Positions 5,865-14,492 of a DNA stretch of 42,030 nucleotides are shown one piece after another; position 1 is the stretch's first letter, and every line of letters begins with the position of its first letter. The stretch lies in the NCBI GenBank assembly GCA_000169995.1, contig AAZW01000046.1, positions 1-42,030 of the forward strand. Reading direction: 5' to 3'. The DNA is from Vibrionales bacterium SWAT-3. GTDB taxonomy: Bacteria; Pseudomonadota; Gammaproteobacteria; Enterobacterales; Vibrionaceae. The translations under genes and the position numbers were made by a program. Under the pieces are notes generated by a model. It was not told the origin of the DNA, did not search any database, and was given only the letters and a program-made list of their open reading frames with translations.

Positions 5865-7616
5865 TTACGCTTTTAGATCTAGCATTAAAGCTAGTAGCTC
5901 CCTTTTTTCTTCGGCTGATAAACCGACACTTCTTGCTTTGGCCTGCAGGTTTTCAATTTGTTTTTCAACGCACTGGGCAAGTATTTTGTCCAATGAGTCT
6001 AAAAATATGTCTTCTTGATTGTCTTCGTCGAGGGGGATTTCCCAGCTCGCGAGACGAGACAGAAGAGCTTCATGTTTATTATCTCGCCAGTGCTCTAATA
6101 ACTGGCCGGTGTTGATATGGGGATGCGCGTGGCATTTATCAAGTACTTCGACGAATAAACTTAGTCCAGGCAATGGTAAGCCTTTGACACTTGATAAATC
6201 CGGTACCATATCAGCATAGCTCGGATTTTGGATAAGCAAAGCGATAACTTCACGCATTGGAGTTCGCTTGAGCTCTTTATGCGGTTGAGGTGTCGGGTTC
6301 TGTGTATGAACACGAGCACGTCTCAGTTGGTTATCAAATCCAGTTCGCTCATCCAATAATTTTTCGAGCAACTCTTGGAAATAACTGTCAGGAATTTTAT
6401 TAATTAAGGCGCTTGCGTGCGCACGCAGTGCCGATTTTCCTTCGGTTGTTCCCAAGTTAAGTTTGTGTATTTCTATCAGGTTGTCGAACAAATAGGTCGA
6501 CAGTGGCGTTGCATTTTGGACGAGCTGCTCAAAAGCGGCCTTACCATGTTCTCTAATATAGCTATCTGGGTCTTCACCATCGGGCAAGAACAGAAACTTG
6601 AGTGTATTACCTGTTTTCAGGTACTCAAGTGCATTTTCTAGAGCGCGCCATGCGGCCTCTTTACCAGCTCGGTCACCATCGTAACAACAAATCACAGTGC
6701 TGGTTTGTCTAAACAGCATCTGGATGTGGTCACCAGTTGTTGAGGTGCCTAGTGAAGCCACCGAGTAATCTACACCATATTGCGCAAGCGCTACGACATC
6801 CATGTAACCTTCAACCACAAGGACTTGAGGCGGTTCACGGTATGCCTGCAATACTTCATAAAGGCCATACAGTTCTTTACCTTTATGGAAGATAGGCGTC
6901 TCTGGTGAGTTTAGGTATTTTGGTGTGCCGTCTTCTAAGACACGACCACCAAAACCAATTACACGACCACGACGATCACGAATCGGGAACATGACACGGC
7001 CACGGAATCGGTCGTATCGGTTGCCTTTATCATTCTCTATCAACATACCGCCTGTTACCAGCATGTCTTGAGCTTCTTTTTGTTGACCAAAGTTCTTACG
7101 AACTAAGTCCCACTCATCGGCCACGTAACCAATGCCAAACTTCTGGACTATTTCGCCCGATAGACCACGATTTTTGAGGTACTCAATCGCAGGTTTATTG
7201 GCTGCTATTTTTAGCTGAGAACGATAGAACTGGCTAATGGCGCCCATCAAATCATAGAGGTTACGCTTTTGTTCAGTGTTGGCTCTTGGTGCGGTAGAAA
7301 TCTCACCACTACGTTGTTCTCTTGGAACATCGAGCCCTAAGAAAGAGGCCAGCTCTTCAATAGCTTCAACAAATTCAAGGCGTTCGAACTCCATAATGAA
7401 GTCGATGGCATTGCCGTGTACGCCGCAACCAAAACAGTGATAAAACTGTTTCTCTTGGCTTACGCTAAAAGAGGGGGTCTTTTCGTTATGAAACGGACAA
7501 CAAGCGCCGTAGTTTTTGCCTTTTTTCTTAAGTTTCACGCGTGCGTCTATGATGTCGACAATGTCGAGACGCGCTAGGAGATCATCGATGAAACTACGCG
7601 GGATGTGTCCTGCCAT
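5865..7616 (-). CDS. dnaG: DNA primase DnaG
   Basis: The primase makes the RNA primers for replication and docks on DnaB helicase. The 583 residues contain the N-terminal CHC2 zinc finger with C40, H43, C61 and C64 (CPFHNEK...HCFGCG), the RNA polymerase core, a TOPRIM fold with VVEGYMDVVAL and the acidic YDGDRAGKEA motif for metal binding, and a C-terminal helicase-binding domain. A TTAAGG site precedes the ATG. It lies between yqeY and rpoD. The strong hairpin just upstream may lower its output relative to rpsU, as the internal terminator does in E. coli. Confidence 0.98.
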   Translation of the reverse strand: MAGHIPRSFIDDLLARLDIVDIIDARVKLKKKGKNYGACCPFHNEKTPSFSVSQEKQFYHCFGCGVHGNAIDFIMEFERLEFVEAIEELASFLGLDVPREQRSGEISTAPRANTEQKRNLYDLMGAISQFYRSQLKIAANKPAIEYLKNRGLSGEIVQKFGIGYVADEWDLVRKNFGQQKEAQDMLVTGGMLIENDKGNRYDRFRGRVMFPIRDRRGRVIGFGGRVLEDGTPKYLNSPETPIFHKGKELYGLYEVLQAYREPPQVLVVEGYMDVVALAQYGVDYSVASLGTSTTGDHIQMLFRQTSTVICCYDGDRAGKEAAWRALENALEYLKTGNTLKFLFLPDGEDPDSYIREHGKAAFEQLVQNATPLSTYLFDNLIEIHKLNLGTTEGKSALRAHASALINKIPDSYFQELLEKLLDERTGFDNQLRRARVHTQNPTPQPHKELKRTPMREVIALLIQNPSYADMVPDLSSVKGLPLPGLSLFVEVLDKCHAHPHINTGQLLEHWRDNKHEALLSRLASWEIPLDEDNQEDIFLDSLDKILAQCVEKQIENLQAKARSVGLSAEEKRELLALMLDLKA

Positions 7617-7672
7617 AAAACCTTAAGAAAAATGCACTAACTGAGAGTGTGGATAATAATAGTTTGAATGGG

Positions 7673-7720
7673 TTACAGATACAAACAAGCCGTGCGTTCC
7701 GAAGGATTGCACGGCTTGTT
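7673..7720 (-). terminator. internal terminator/attenuator between yqeY and dnaG
   Basis: AACAAGCCGTGC (7684-7695) pairs perfectly with GCACGGCTTGTT (7709-7720). On the minus strand the stem is followed by TTGTTTGTAT, an imperfect U-tract. It lies 17 bases after the yqeY stop, inside the operon. A leaky terminator here fits the need for far more S21 than primase. Confidence 0.7.
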
Positions 7721-7736
7721 GCAATTTGATTTGGGA

Positions 7737-8180
7737 TTAAGCGAGTTTAGAACGAACCAAACCACTAACTTTACCCATATCTGCACGCCCTTGAATTTGT
7801 GGTTTCAAGATAGCCATTACTTTACCCATGTCTTGCATGCCCGCAGGTTGAGCTTCTGCAATTGCGCTATCAAGTAGTGCGATTACTTCTTCTTCAGTAA
7901 GCGGCTGAGGCATAAAGCCTTCAAGTACAGCAATTTCTGCTTGTTCCACGTCAGCAAGATCTTGACGACCAGCTGATTCATATTGAGCAACAGAATCGCG
8001 ACGTTGTTTAACCATTTTTACTAGCACAGCAAGAATGTCGTCATCGCTCAGAGTAATCTGTTCGTCGACTTCACGTTGCTTTACAGCAGCAAGAGCTAAA
8101 CGGATAGTGCCAAGGCGCGGTTTGTCCTTGGCTTTCATCGCTAATTTTTGCTCTTCTTTGAGTTGTTCAATAAGAGCCAT
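7737..8180 (-). CDS. yqeY: YqeY/GatB-like domain protein
   Basis: This small cytosolic protein (147 residues) is made of the helical domain also found at the tail of GatB, part of the tRNA amidotransferase. It has the family's typical parts: an N-terminal helix pair (LIEQLKEEQKLAMKAKD), QREVDEQ, and the C-terminal GRADMGKVSGLVRSKL. A tRNA-related role is inferred from the shared domain; no enzymatic activity is known to me. It starts after a good AAGGACTGAG site, 25 bases from rpsU, and is the second gene of the operon. Confidence 0.93.
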   Translation of the reverse strand: MALIEQLKEEQKLAMKAKDKPRLGTIRLALAAVKQREVDEQITLSDDDILAVLVKMVKQRRDSVAQYESAGRQDLADVEQAEIAVLEGFMPQPLTEEEVIALLDSAIAEAQPAGMQDMGKVMAILKPQIQGRADMGKVSGLVRSKLA

Positions 8181-8205
8181 AACTCAGTCCTTATGGATTA
8201 AGTTA

Positions 8206-8421
8206 TTAGTACAGGCGAACGCGACGTGCGTTTTCGCGAGCTAGCTTCTTAGCGTGACGCTTTTGAGCTGCTGCTTTAGCGCGTTTGCGAACTGTAGTTG
8301 GCTTTTCGTAGTGCTCGCGACGGCGAACTTCAGAAAGGATACCTGCTTTTTCACAAGAGCGCTTGAAACGACGTAGTGCAACGTCGAACGGTTCGTTTTC
8401 ACGTACTTTAACTATTGGCAT
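8206..8421 (-). CDS. rpsU: 30S ribosomal protein S21
   Basis: The 71-residue basic protein begins MPIVKVRENEPFDVALRRF and ends RENARRVRLY, as expected for S21, which binds the small subunit near the 16S 3' end and supports initiation. It is the first gene of the operon with yqeY, dnaG and rpoD, and is preceded by GAGGTGAAAGG. Confidence 0.99.
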   Translation of the reverse strand: MPIVKVRENEPFDVALRRFKRSCEKAGILSEVRRREHYEKPTTVRKRAKAAAQKRHAKKLARENARRVRLY

Positions 8422-8544
8422 ATGCCTTTCACCTCAGGGGTTATTCATTATCGCTGGCTACTGATGACCAAATCAGAAAAATTATCCGTAGACAACTTTC
8501 GATTAAGTGTGGTCTCTAACCAGCTTGATCAAAAATGGTGCGTA

Positions 8545-8574
8545 ATTTTAATCCGATCAGAGTGGCTTTGTAAA
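8545..8574 (-). promoter_or_regulatory. candidate promoter of the rpsU operon
   Basis: On the minus strand, TTTACA (8574-8569) and TAAAAT (8550-8545) are 18 bp apart, about 125 bases before rpsU. No LexA box (CTGT-N8-ACAG) was found nearby, although one is known in the E. coli operon. Confidence 0.45.
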
Positions 8575-8676
8575 GCACTTTGTCGATTATAGTCTGTACA
8601 ATATTTGTTTGAAGAGCTTAGGCAGGGTAATATTGCGCTAATTTCCCATTTTAGACGAAAGCGTGCCGAGAAAATT

Positions 8677-9693
8677 ATGCGCATTATTGGTATTGAAACC
8701 TCTTGTGATGAAACAGGAATCGCAATTTATGATGATGAGCAGGGCTTGCTTTCTCATCAATTATACAGCCAAGTAAAGCTGCACGCCGATTATGGTGGTG
8801 TGGTACCTGAGCTCGCATCACGTGATCACGTGAAGAAAACTATTCCGCTAATTAAAGCGGCTCTAAAAGAGGCAAATTTGACCTCTAAAGACATCGATGG
8901 CGTAGCTTACACTGCTGGCCCTGGCCTTGTTGGTGCCCTGCTTGTTGGCGCAACGATTGGTCGCAGCATTGCTTACGCTTGGGGGGTGCCAGCTGTGCCA
9001 GTTCACCACATGGAAGGCCACCTTCTTGCTCCTATGCTAGAAGATAACCCACCTCCGTTCCCATTTGTCGCTCTGCTTGTTTCCGGTGGTCACACAATGA
9101 TGGTCGAAGTGAAAGGCATTGGTGAATATAAGATCCTTGGTGAGTCGATTGATGATGCGGCAGGTGAAGCGTTTGATAAAACGGCGAAGCTAATGGGCTT
9201 AGATTACCCTGGTGGTCCGTTGCTATCTCGACTGGCAGAAAAAGGCACGCCGGGCCGCTTTAAGTTCCCGCGTCCAATGACGGATCGTCCGGGCCTGGAT
9301 ATGAGCTTTTCTGGTCTAAAAACCTTTGCTGCGAACACGATTCGTGACAATGACGATAGCGAACAAACTCGTGCCGACATCGCGTATGCCTTCCAAGAGG
9401 CAGTTTGTGGCACCTTGGTAATCAAGTGTAAGCGTGCCTTGGAACAGACGGGCATGAAACGTATAGTGATTGCTGGTGGCGTAAGTGCAAACAAACAACT
9501 GCGTGTTGAACTTGAAGCACTTGCTAAGAAGATTGGTGGCGAGGTTTACTACCCGCGCACCGAGTTCTGTACTGATAACGGTGCGATGATCGCTTATGCC
9601 GGTATGCAGCGCCTGAAAAATGGTGAGACTGCTGATCTTTCAGTTCAAGCCACACCGCGTTGGCCGATCGACCAATTAGAGCCAATTGCGTAA
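8677..9693 (+). CDS. tsaD: tRNA threonylcarbamoyladenosine transferase TsaD
   Basis: TsaD, with TsaB and TsaE, transfers the threonylcarbamoyl group onto A37 of tRNAs that read ANN codons. The 338-residue protein starts MRIIGIETSCDETG at 8677; an upstream in-frame start would add 24 residues of no family character. Seen are the ASKHA-fold phosphate motif, metal-binding HHMEGH, LVSGGHT, the GEAFDKTAKLMGL region, and a C-terminal VAGGVSANKQLR followed by CTDNGAMIAYAG. It is divergent from rpsU, the usual gammaproteobacterial arrangement. Confidence 0.97.
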   Translation: MRIIGIETSCDETGIAIYDDEQGLLSHQLYSQVKLHADYGGVVPELASRDHVKKTIPLIKAALKEANLTSKDIDGVAYTAGPGLVGALLVGATIGRSIAYAWGVPAVPVHHMEGHLLAPMLEDNPPPFPFVALLVSGGHTMMVEVKGIGEYKILGESIDDAAGEAFDKTAKLMGLDYPGGPLLSRLAEKGTPGRFKFPRPMTDRPGLDMSFSGLKTFAANTIRDNDDSEQTRADIAYAFQEAVCGTLVIKCKRALEQTGMKRIVIAGGVSANKQLRVELEALAKKIGGEVYYPRTEFCTDNGAMIAYAGMQRLKNGETADLSVQATPRWPIDQLEPIA

Positions 9694-9712
9694 TACATCA
9701 AAATGTTTCGAT

Positions 9713-9740
9713 AAACGGTCGCCTAGTGCGGCCGTTTTTA
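9713..9740 (+). terminator. terminator of tsaD
   Basis: AACGGTCGC (9714-9722) pairs with GCGGCCGTT (9728-9736), with one G-U, around CTAGT, followed by a run of T. Confidence 0.85.
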
Positions 9741-9799
9741 TATCTTAGCTTACCGACTATATGTCGATAAACAATTGCTAATAGAGATTAGGGAAGAAG

Positions 9800-10615
9800 A
9801 TGAACAAGTTCACTGTAGATAATCAATCGATGGCGTACCTAGACGAAGGCGAAGGCCCGGTTGTTGTACTAGGACACAGCTACCTTTGGGATAGTGCGAT
9901 GTGGAAGCCACAGGTTGAAGCATTAAAATCTCAGTACCGTTGTATTGTGCCTGAGCTTTGGTCTCATGGGGAGTCTCAAGCGGCACCGAGTGCTATGCGC
10001 AATCTAAAAGACTACGCTCAACATGTTCTGGCATTGCTTGACCATTTAAACATCGAAGAGTTTTCTGTGGTGGGTTTATCGGTTGGTGGTATGTGGGGCA
10101 CTGAGCTTGCGGAGCTAGCACCGGCACGTATCAAATCTTTGGTACTGATGGACACTTTTGTCGGCTTAGAGCCAGAAGTCGCACATGCGAAATACTTCAG
10201 CATGCTAGACACCATCTCTCAAACTAAGATGGTTCCTCAACCGATTGTAGAAGCGGTTGTGCCGTTGTTCTTTGCTAATGGCGCACAAACTAACACGCCA
10301 GCTTTGGTAGAAGGTTTTACTCAGCAGTTATCGGCATTACAGGGCGAGCAAGCAGAGCAAGTAGCTCGAATTGGTCGTATGGTGTTTGGACGTCGTGACA
10401 TGATTGAAACTATAGAGAACTTTGCTCTACCTGTGTTGGTAGCTGTCGGTCAAGAAGATAAACCACGCCCGGTACTTGAATCTTACCTAATGCATGATTG
10501 CATTTCGGGAAGTGAATTAGTGGTAATTCCTGGCGCAGGACACATTAGTTCGCTAGAGCAGCCAGAATTTGTAAACACTATGCTGAAAGAGTTTTTAGGT
10601 AAGCACCTGCTGTAG
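9800..10615 (+). CDS. alpha/beta-fold hydrolase
   Basis: This 271-residue cytosolic protein has the alpha/beta hydrolase layout: an N-terminal strand pair with LGHSYLW as oxyanion region, the nucleophile elbow GLSVGG (S94), an acid in GQEDKP (D220) and the catalytic His in GAGHISS (H248). The substrate cannot be deduced; an esterase or 3-oxoadipate enol-lactonase-like enzyme is the nearest general class. An AGGGAAGAAG ribosome site precedes the ATG. It lies alone between tsaD and the convergent plsY. Confidence 0.85.
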   Translation: MNKFTVDNQSMAYLDEGEGPVVVLGHSYLWDSAMWKPQVEALKSQYRCIVPELWSHGESQAAPSAMRNLKDYAQHVLALLDHLNIEEFSVVGLSVGGMWGTELAELAPARIKSLVLMDTFVGLEPEVAHAKYFSMLDTISQTKMVPQPIVEAVVPLFFANGAQTNTPALVEGFTQQLSALQGEQAEQVARIGRMVFGRRDMIETIENFALPVLVAVGQEDKPRPVLESYLMHDCISGSELVVIPGAGHISSLEQPEFVNTMLKEFLGKHLL

Positions 10616-10635
10616 ACTTTCTATCGTTTGAAATG

Positions 10636-10676
10636 ATCGGTTTAATCTTGAATATAAGGTTAAGCCGATTTTTTTT
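10636..10676 (+). terminator. hydrolase terminator overlapping the plsY stop codon
   Basis: ATCGGTTTAATCTT (10636-10649) pairs with AAGGTTAAGCCGAT (10656-10669), with two G-U pairs, followed by eight T. Its right arm and T-run encode the last residues and stop of plsY on the other strand. Confidence 0.85.
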
Positions 10677-11256
10677 GTCCGAGTTTTGGCTCGCTACCGT
10701 CCAGTAGGCGGCGGATGTTTTGATGGTGACGCAGCACGATCAAGCAACACAGCATAGCCACGGGCAGGGTGTATTGCGGTTTGACTAACCAAGCGTAGAA
10801 AGGGGCAAGTAGCACGGTGACCAATGCTGCAAAAGAGGAGTAACGAAATAAAAGCGCGACCACGAGCCAAGTTGCCATGATCATTCCGGTTAGGTCGAAT
10901 CCAATTGGGGCGATGGCACCCAGCGCCGTTGCTACACCTTTACCACCTTTAAAGTGGAAGAAGATCGGGTAGATATGACCAAGACAAGCTGCAATCGCAA
11001 CGATACCTAAGATGATTGAGTCGATACCGAGAAAGTAACCAAGCCAGACTGGAATGGTGCCTTTTAACATGTCACAGAGTAATACTGCTGCTGCGGCGCC
11101 TTTGCCACCGACACGTAACACATTGGTCGCACCTGGGTTGTTTGAGCCCACCGTTCTAGGATCTGGAAGCCTTAAGACTCGGCATATCAAGACCGCACTA
11201 GAGATTGAACCTAGCAAATAGGCAGCAATGATCATGATAAGTGCCAATGGGGTCAT
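10660..11256 (-). CDS. plsY: glycerol-3-phosphate acyltransferase PlsY
   Basis: PlsY is the inner-membrane enzyme that acylates glycerol-3-phosphate from acyl-phosphate, the first step of phospholipid synthesis. The 198-residue protein is highly hydrophobic, with about five membrane helices. It keeps the three conserved cytoplasmic loops: GSNNPGATNVLR, FHFKGGKGVATALG and LRHHQNIRRLLDGSEPKLG. AAAGGACAG precedes the ATG. It is divergent from folB and convergent with the hydrolase gene. Confidence 0.97.
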   Translation of the reverse strand: MTPLALIMIIAAYLLGSISSAVLICRVLRLPDPRTVGSNNPGATNVLRVGGKGAAAAVLLCDMLKGTIPVWLGYFLGIDSIILGIVAIAACLGHIYPIFFHFKGGKGVATALGAIAPIGFDLTGMIMATWLVVALLFRYSSFAALVTVLLAPFYAWLVKPQYTLPVAMLCCLIVLRHHQNIRRLLDGSEPKLGQKKSA

Positions 11257-11394
11257 GTCTGTCCTTTAACGGTTATACGCTTAACGATGGGAAAATAATG
11301 CTCAATCCAAGAGTAATTGATATCATATCTCGAATTACGCAAATAATACGTTTTTTTCCCAAATTTGGGTATCCGACCTCTAAAAGGACAAGTC

Positions 11395-11754
11395 ATGGCA
11401 CTGGATAAAGTTTTCATTGAGCAGCTAGAAGTAATTACAACGATCGGTGTTTACGATTGGGAACAAGAGATCAAACAGAAACTGGTGCTTGATATTGAAA
11501 TGGCTCATGACAACCGCCCAGCAGGCAAGAGTGATGATGTGGTTGATGCTTTGGATTATTCGAAAGTGAGCACTGCAGTACTTGAGCACATTGCAAATGG
11601 CCGTTTTCTACTTGTAGAACGTGTTGCTGAAGAAGTCGCAGAGCTTATTATGACTCAGTTCTCTGTTCCTTGGGTAAAAATCCACCTAGCGAAGCCTGGT
11701 GCGGTTCCTCAAGCAAAAGCGGTGGGTGTGATCATCGAACGAGGTCAAGCATGA
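11395..11754 (+). CDS. folB: dihydroneopterin aldolase FolB
   Basis: FolB splits (and epimerises) 7,8-dihydroneopterin to 6-hydroxymethyl-dihydropterin in folate synthesis. The 119-residue protein shows IGVYDWEQE near the N-terminus, DALDYSKV and LVERVAEEVAELI, followed by the C-terminal strand with KPGAVPQAKAVGV. The start at 11395 follows AAAGGACAAG. Its stop overlaps the start of folK (ATGA), so the two successive pathway enzymes are translationally coupled. Confidence 0.96.
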   Translation: MALDKVFIEQLEVITTIGVYDWEQEIKQKLVLDIEMAHDNRPAGKSDDVVDALDYSKVSTAVLEHIANGRFLLVERVAEEVAELIMTQFSVPWVKIHLAKPGAVPQAKAVGVIIERGQA

Positions 11755-12233
11755 CCATCGCCTATGTTGGTGTTGGCACGAACATAGACCGCGACAAGCA
11801 TGCAAGGGTGGCATGGACAGAGCTTCAATCGTTAGGGACTAACCTTAAATGCTCTAAAATCTATCACTGTGAGCCTGTCGGTTTTGATAGCCATCCATTT
11901 TATAACTTTGTGATAGAGCTCGACACGCCACTTTCATTGACTGAATTTTCACAAGAACTTCGTAAAATTGAGTACAAATGGGGGCGTGCGCAAGATGCAC
12001 ACAAGCTTCAGGATCGAAATTTGGATCTTGATATTGTGCTGTTTGGTGATGAGATATCTGAGTCTGCGCCAGAGTTACCGCGCAGTGATATCTATAAATA
12101 TCCTTTTGTAACACAACCACTTTATGATCTTTGTCCTGCGAGAGTGATCCCGCAAGACGGAAGAACCGTCAGTGAAATATGGCAGAAGATGCAGCAACTA
12201 GACTCGCTCTCTGTCGTAGATATAACACTATAA
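11751..12233 (+). CDS. folK: 2-amino-4-hydroxy-6-hydroxymethyldihydropteridine pyrophosphokinase FolK
   Basis: FolK transfers pyrophosphate from ATP to the product of FolB. The 160-residue protein has the HPPK signature near residues 85-98 (DRNLDLDIVLFGDE), whose Asp residues bind two Mg ions, and the N-terminal strand IAYVGVGTNI. The start is placed at the ATGA overlap with folB, where family similarity begins. It may be one of two FolK-like proteins in the genome, since many vibrios also have folK with panBC; this cannot be checked here. Confidence 0.92.
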   Translation: MTIAYVGVGTNIDRDKHARVAWTELQSLGTNLKCSKIYHCEPVGFDSHPFYNFVIELDTPLSLTEFSQELRKIEYKWGRAQDAHKLQDRNLDLDIVLFGDEISESAPELPRSDIYKYPFVTQPLYDLCPARVIPQDGRTVSEIWQKMQQLDSLSVVDITL

Positions 12234-12248
12234 TTTTAAAGGTAAGTA

Positions 12249-13052
12249 ATGAGTTATTTTGAAGCGTTTATATTGGCGTTGGTGCAAGGCTTTACTGAGT
12301 TTTTACCTATTTCCAGTTCGGCACACTTGATCCTTCCATCAGCGGTTTTAGGCTGGGAAGATCAGGGTTTGGCTTTTGATGTCGCGGTCCATGTCGGTAC
12401 TTTGGCCGCGGTCGTGATCTATTTCCGTAAAGAAGTGATTTCGTTGTTGAGCGCATTCTTCGGCTCAGTGTTTAAGGGCGACCGCAGCAAAGAAGCGAAA
12501 TTGGCGTGGATGATCATCCTTGCGACGATTCCGGCATGTATCTTTGGCCTACTGATGAAGGACATTGTTGAACTTTACCTGCGCAGTGCATGGGTAATTG
12601 CGACAACGACCATCGTCTTTGGTTTGTTGTTGTGGTGGGTGGATAAGAACTCAAGTCTACGTGATGATGAGTACCAAGCGGGCTGGAAAAAAGCGCTGTT
12701 TATTGGTCTTGCTCAAGCTATGGCAATTATTCCTGGTACTTCTCGCTCAGGCGCTACGATTACAGCAGCACTTTACCTTGGCTTTACTCGTGAAGCGGCA
12801 GCTCGATTCTCTTTCCTAATGTCTATCCCAATCATCACTTTAGCTGGTGGTTACTTAGGCCTTAAGCTGGTGACCAGTGGCGACCCAATCCATGTGGGTA
12901 CACTGCTAACCGGTATTGCGGTGTCTTTCATCAGTGCTTACATCTGTATTCACTTCTTCTTGAAGCTTATCTCACGTATGGGCATGACACCGTTTGTTAT
13001 CTACCGCCTAATTCTAGGTTGTGGTCTGTTTGCTTTCTTAACGATGCAGTAA
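12249..13052 (+). CDS. uppP: undecaprenyl-diphosphatase UppP (BacA)
   Basis: This inner-membrane phosphatase recycles the lipid carrier for peptidoglycan and other envelope polymers by cleaving undecaprenyl diphosphate; extra copies give bacitracin resistance. The 267 residues form about eight hydrophobic helices and contain both catalytic motifs, EFLPISSSAHL near the N-terminus and IPGTSRSGATI in the middle. It follows folK by 15 bases and is probably in the same transcript. Confidence 0.97.
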   Translation: MSYFEAFILALVQGFTEFLPISSSAHLILPSAVLGWEDQGLAFDVAVHVGTLAAVVIYFRKEVISLLSAFFGSVFKGDRSKEAKLAWMIILATIPACIFGLLMKDIVELYLRSAWVIATTTIVFGLLLWWVDKNSSLRDDEYQAGWKKALFIGLAQAMAIIPGTSRSGATITAALYLGFTREAAARFSFLMSIPIITLAGGYLGLKLVTSGDPIHVGTLLTGIAVSFISAYICIHFFLKLISRMGMTPFVIYRLILGCGLFAFLTMQ

Positions 13053-13084
13053 CAGACGCTGATAACAGTCTCGTCGTAAAATTG

Positions 13085-13112
13085 AAAAAGCCCGCTTAAC
13101 TGCGGGCTTTTT
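13085..13112. terminator. bidirectional terminator between uppP and cca
   Basis: AAAAAGCCCGC pairs with GCGGGCTTTTT around TTAACT, with A- and T-runs on both sides, in the gap between two convergent genes. Confidence 0.92.
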
Positions 13113-13139
13113 AATGCGTGTTTACTAACAGATTGAAGA

Positions 13140-14408
13140 TTAACGATTAGTGAGTTCTGATAACGCGCTTTCAATAGCCACCGCTCTGCGCTTCTCTTGC
13201 TCTTCTCGAATATCTTTACCTTTAAAGCCATCAGCAATGATCACTTTTACTTCAACTTGAAGTGCTGCCTGATAGGCTGCTTCAAAACGAGCTTTTTGAG
13301 GGTAAGGCTGATCTTCTAATCCTTTACGGCCTGCGTGGTCAGCTTGGCAGCAAAGCAAGATGTCGTTAAGGCGGTCTGGTTTACGCCAAACATCGAACTT
13401 GTTGAGAACTTTAAGGAAAGTTGTCGGCTTAAGTTCACCCGCGCGATGAATATTAGAGTGCTGCTCACACACCAACAGTGCGAGATCTCTGAATTCATTA
13501 GGCACTCTTACTCGTTCACATAGTTTCTTAATGATCTTCACGCCAGTATGGCAGTGCATTTTATGGCTTGGCCATTCGGATTGTGGTGTCACGCCTTTAC
13601 CTAAGTCATGCACTTGAGCGGCAAAGCGTACAGGCAGCGATGGGCTTAATAGCGCTGCTTGTTGAGCTACCATTAGTGTATGGATACCCGTGTCGATCTC
13701 AGGGTGCCATTTTTCCGGTTGAGGAACACCAAATAGAGCGTCAATCTCTGGCAAAACAACCGCTAGTGCTCCGCACTCTCTCAATACGGAAAGAAAGACT
13801 TCTGGGTGTGGAGTGCTGAGTGATTTGTGCCACTCTTGCCATACTCGTTCAGCAGTAAGGTGAGCAAGTTCTCCAGATTCAACGATCGTCGCCATCATGG
13901 CCATGGTTTCCGGTGCGACGGTAAAGCCGAGATGGTGAAGCTTGGCAGTGAAGCGCGCCACTCGCAGTACCCGAAGTGGATCTTCGACAAAGGCATCGGA
14001 TACGTGTCTAAGAATACGATCGGAGAGATCTTGCTGGCCGTGGTAAGGATCGTGAAGGTTGCCGGCATCATCTTGAGCGATGGCGTTGATCGTTAGATCG
14101 CGACGCATGAGATCTTCTTCTAGGCTAACATCTGGCGCGAAGTAACATTCGAAGCCTGTGTAACCAGAGCCTGATTTTCTCTCTGTGCGCGCCAGTGCAT
14201 GCTCTTCCTTGGTTTTGGGGTGCAAGAATACTGGGAAGTCTTTACCTACCGCAGTGAAGCCAAGGCTCTCCATCTCTTGAGGGGTGCTGCCGACGACCAC
14301 CCAATCTTTATCGTAGCTATCAATATTGAGTAGCTTATCGCGCACCGCTCCACCGACTAGATAGCGCTGTAGCCCATTCTCTTTTGGTAGGCTATCGTAT
14401 ATTTGCAA
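13140..14408 (-). CDS. cca: CCA-adding tRNA nucleotidyltransferase with HD domain
   Basis: Cca builds or repairs the CCA end of tRNAs; the gammaproteobacterial form also has an HD phosphohydrolase domain. Motifs: LVGGAVRD, the metal-binding YDKDWVVVG, LARTERKSG, RRDLTINAIA, EDPLRVLRVARF, and in the HD domain VHDLGKG. I place the start at a TTG (14408), because GAGGTGATAAG precedes it at the right distance and no in-frame ATG lies close to the conserved region. This gives 422 residues, with about 12 more before the first motif than is usual. It is divergent from gspA. Confidence 0.93.
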   Translation of the reverse strand: MQIYDSLPKENGLQRYLVGGAVRDKLLNIDSYDKDWVVVGSTPQEMESLGFTAVGKDFPVFLHPKTKEEHALARTERKSGSGYTGFECYFAPDVSLEEDLMRRDLTINAIAQDDAGNLHDPYHGQQDLSDRILRHVSDAFVEDPLRVLRVARFTAKLHHLGFTVAPETMAMMATIVESGELAHLTAERVWQEWHKSLSTPHPEVFLSVLRECGALAVVLPEIDALFGVPQPEKWHPEIDTGIHTLMVAQQAALLSPSLPVRFAAQVHDLGKGVTPQSEWPSHKMHCHTGVKIIKKLCERVRVPNEFRDLALLVCEQHSNIHRAGELKPTTFLKVLNKFDVWRKPDRLNDILLCCQADHAGRKGLEDQPYPQKARFEAAYQAALQVEVKVIIADGFKGKDIREEQEKRRAVAIESALSELTNR

Positions 14409-14492
14409 CTTATCACCTCGAAATGTTTTATCACTGCTGGACTTTACGGCAAGCAATGGTACTTTCCATTAATCGTAATTATAGGGCAGCAC

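Noticed and set aside
8422..8676. LexA box in the rpsU-tsaD gap
   Set aside because: A CTGT occurs near 8592 but is not followed by ACAG at the required spacing.
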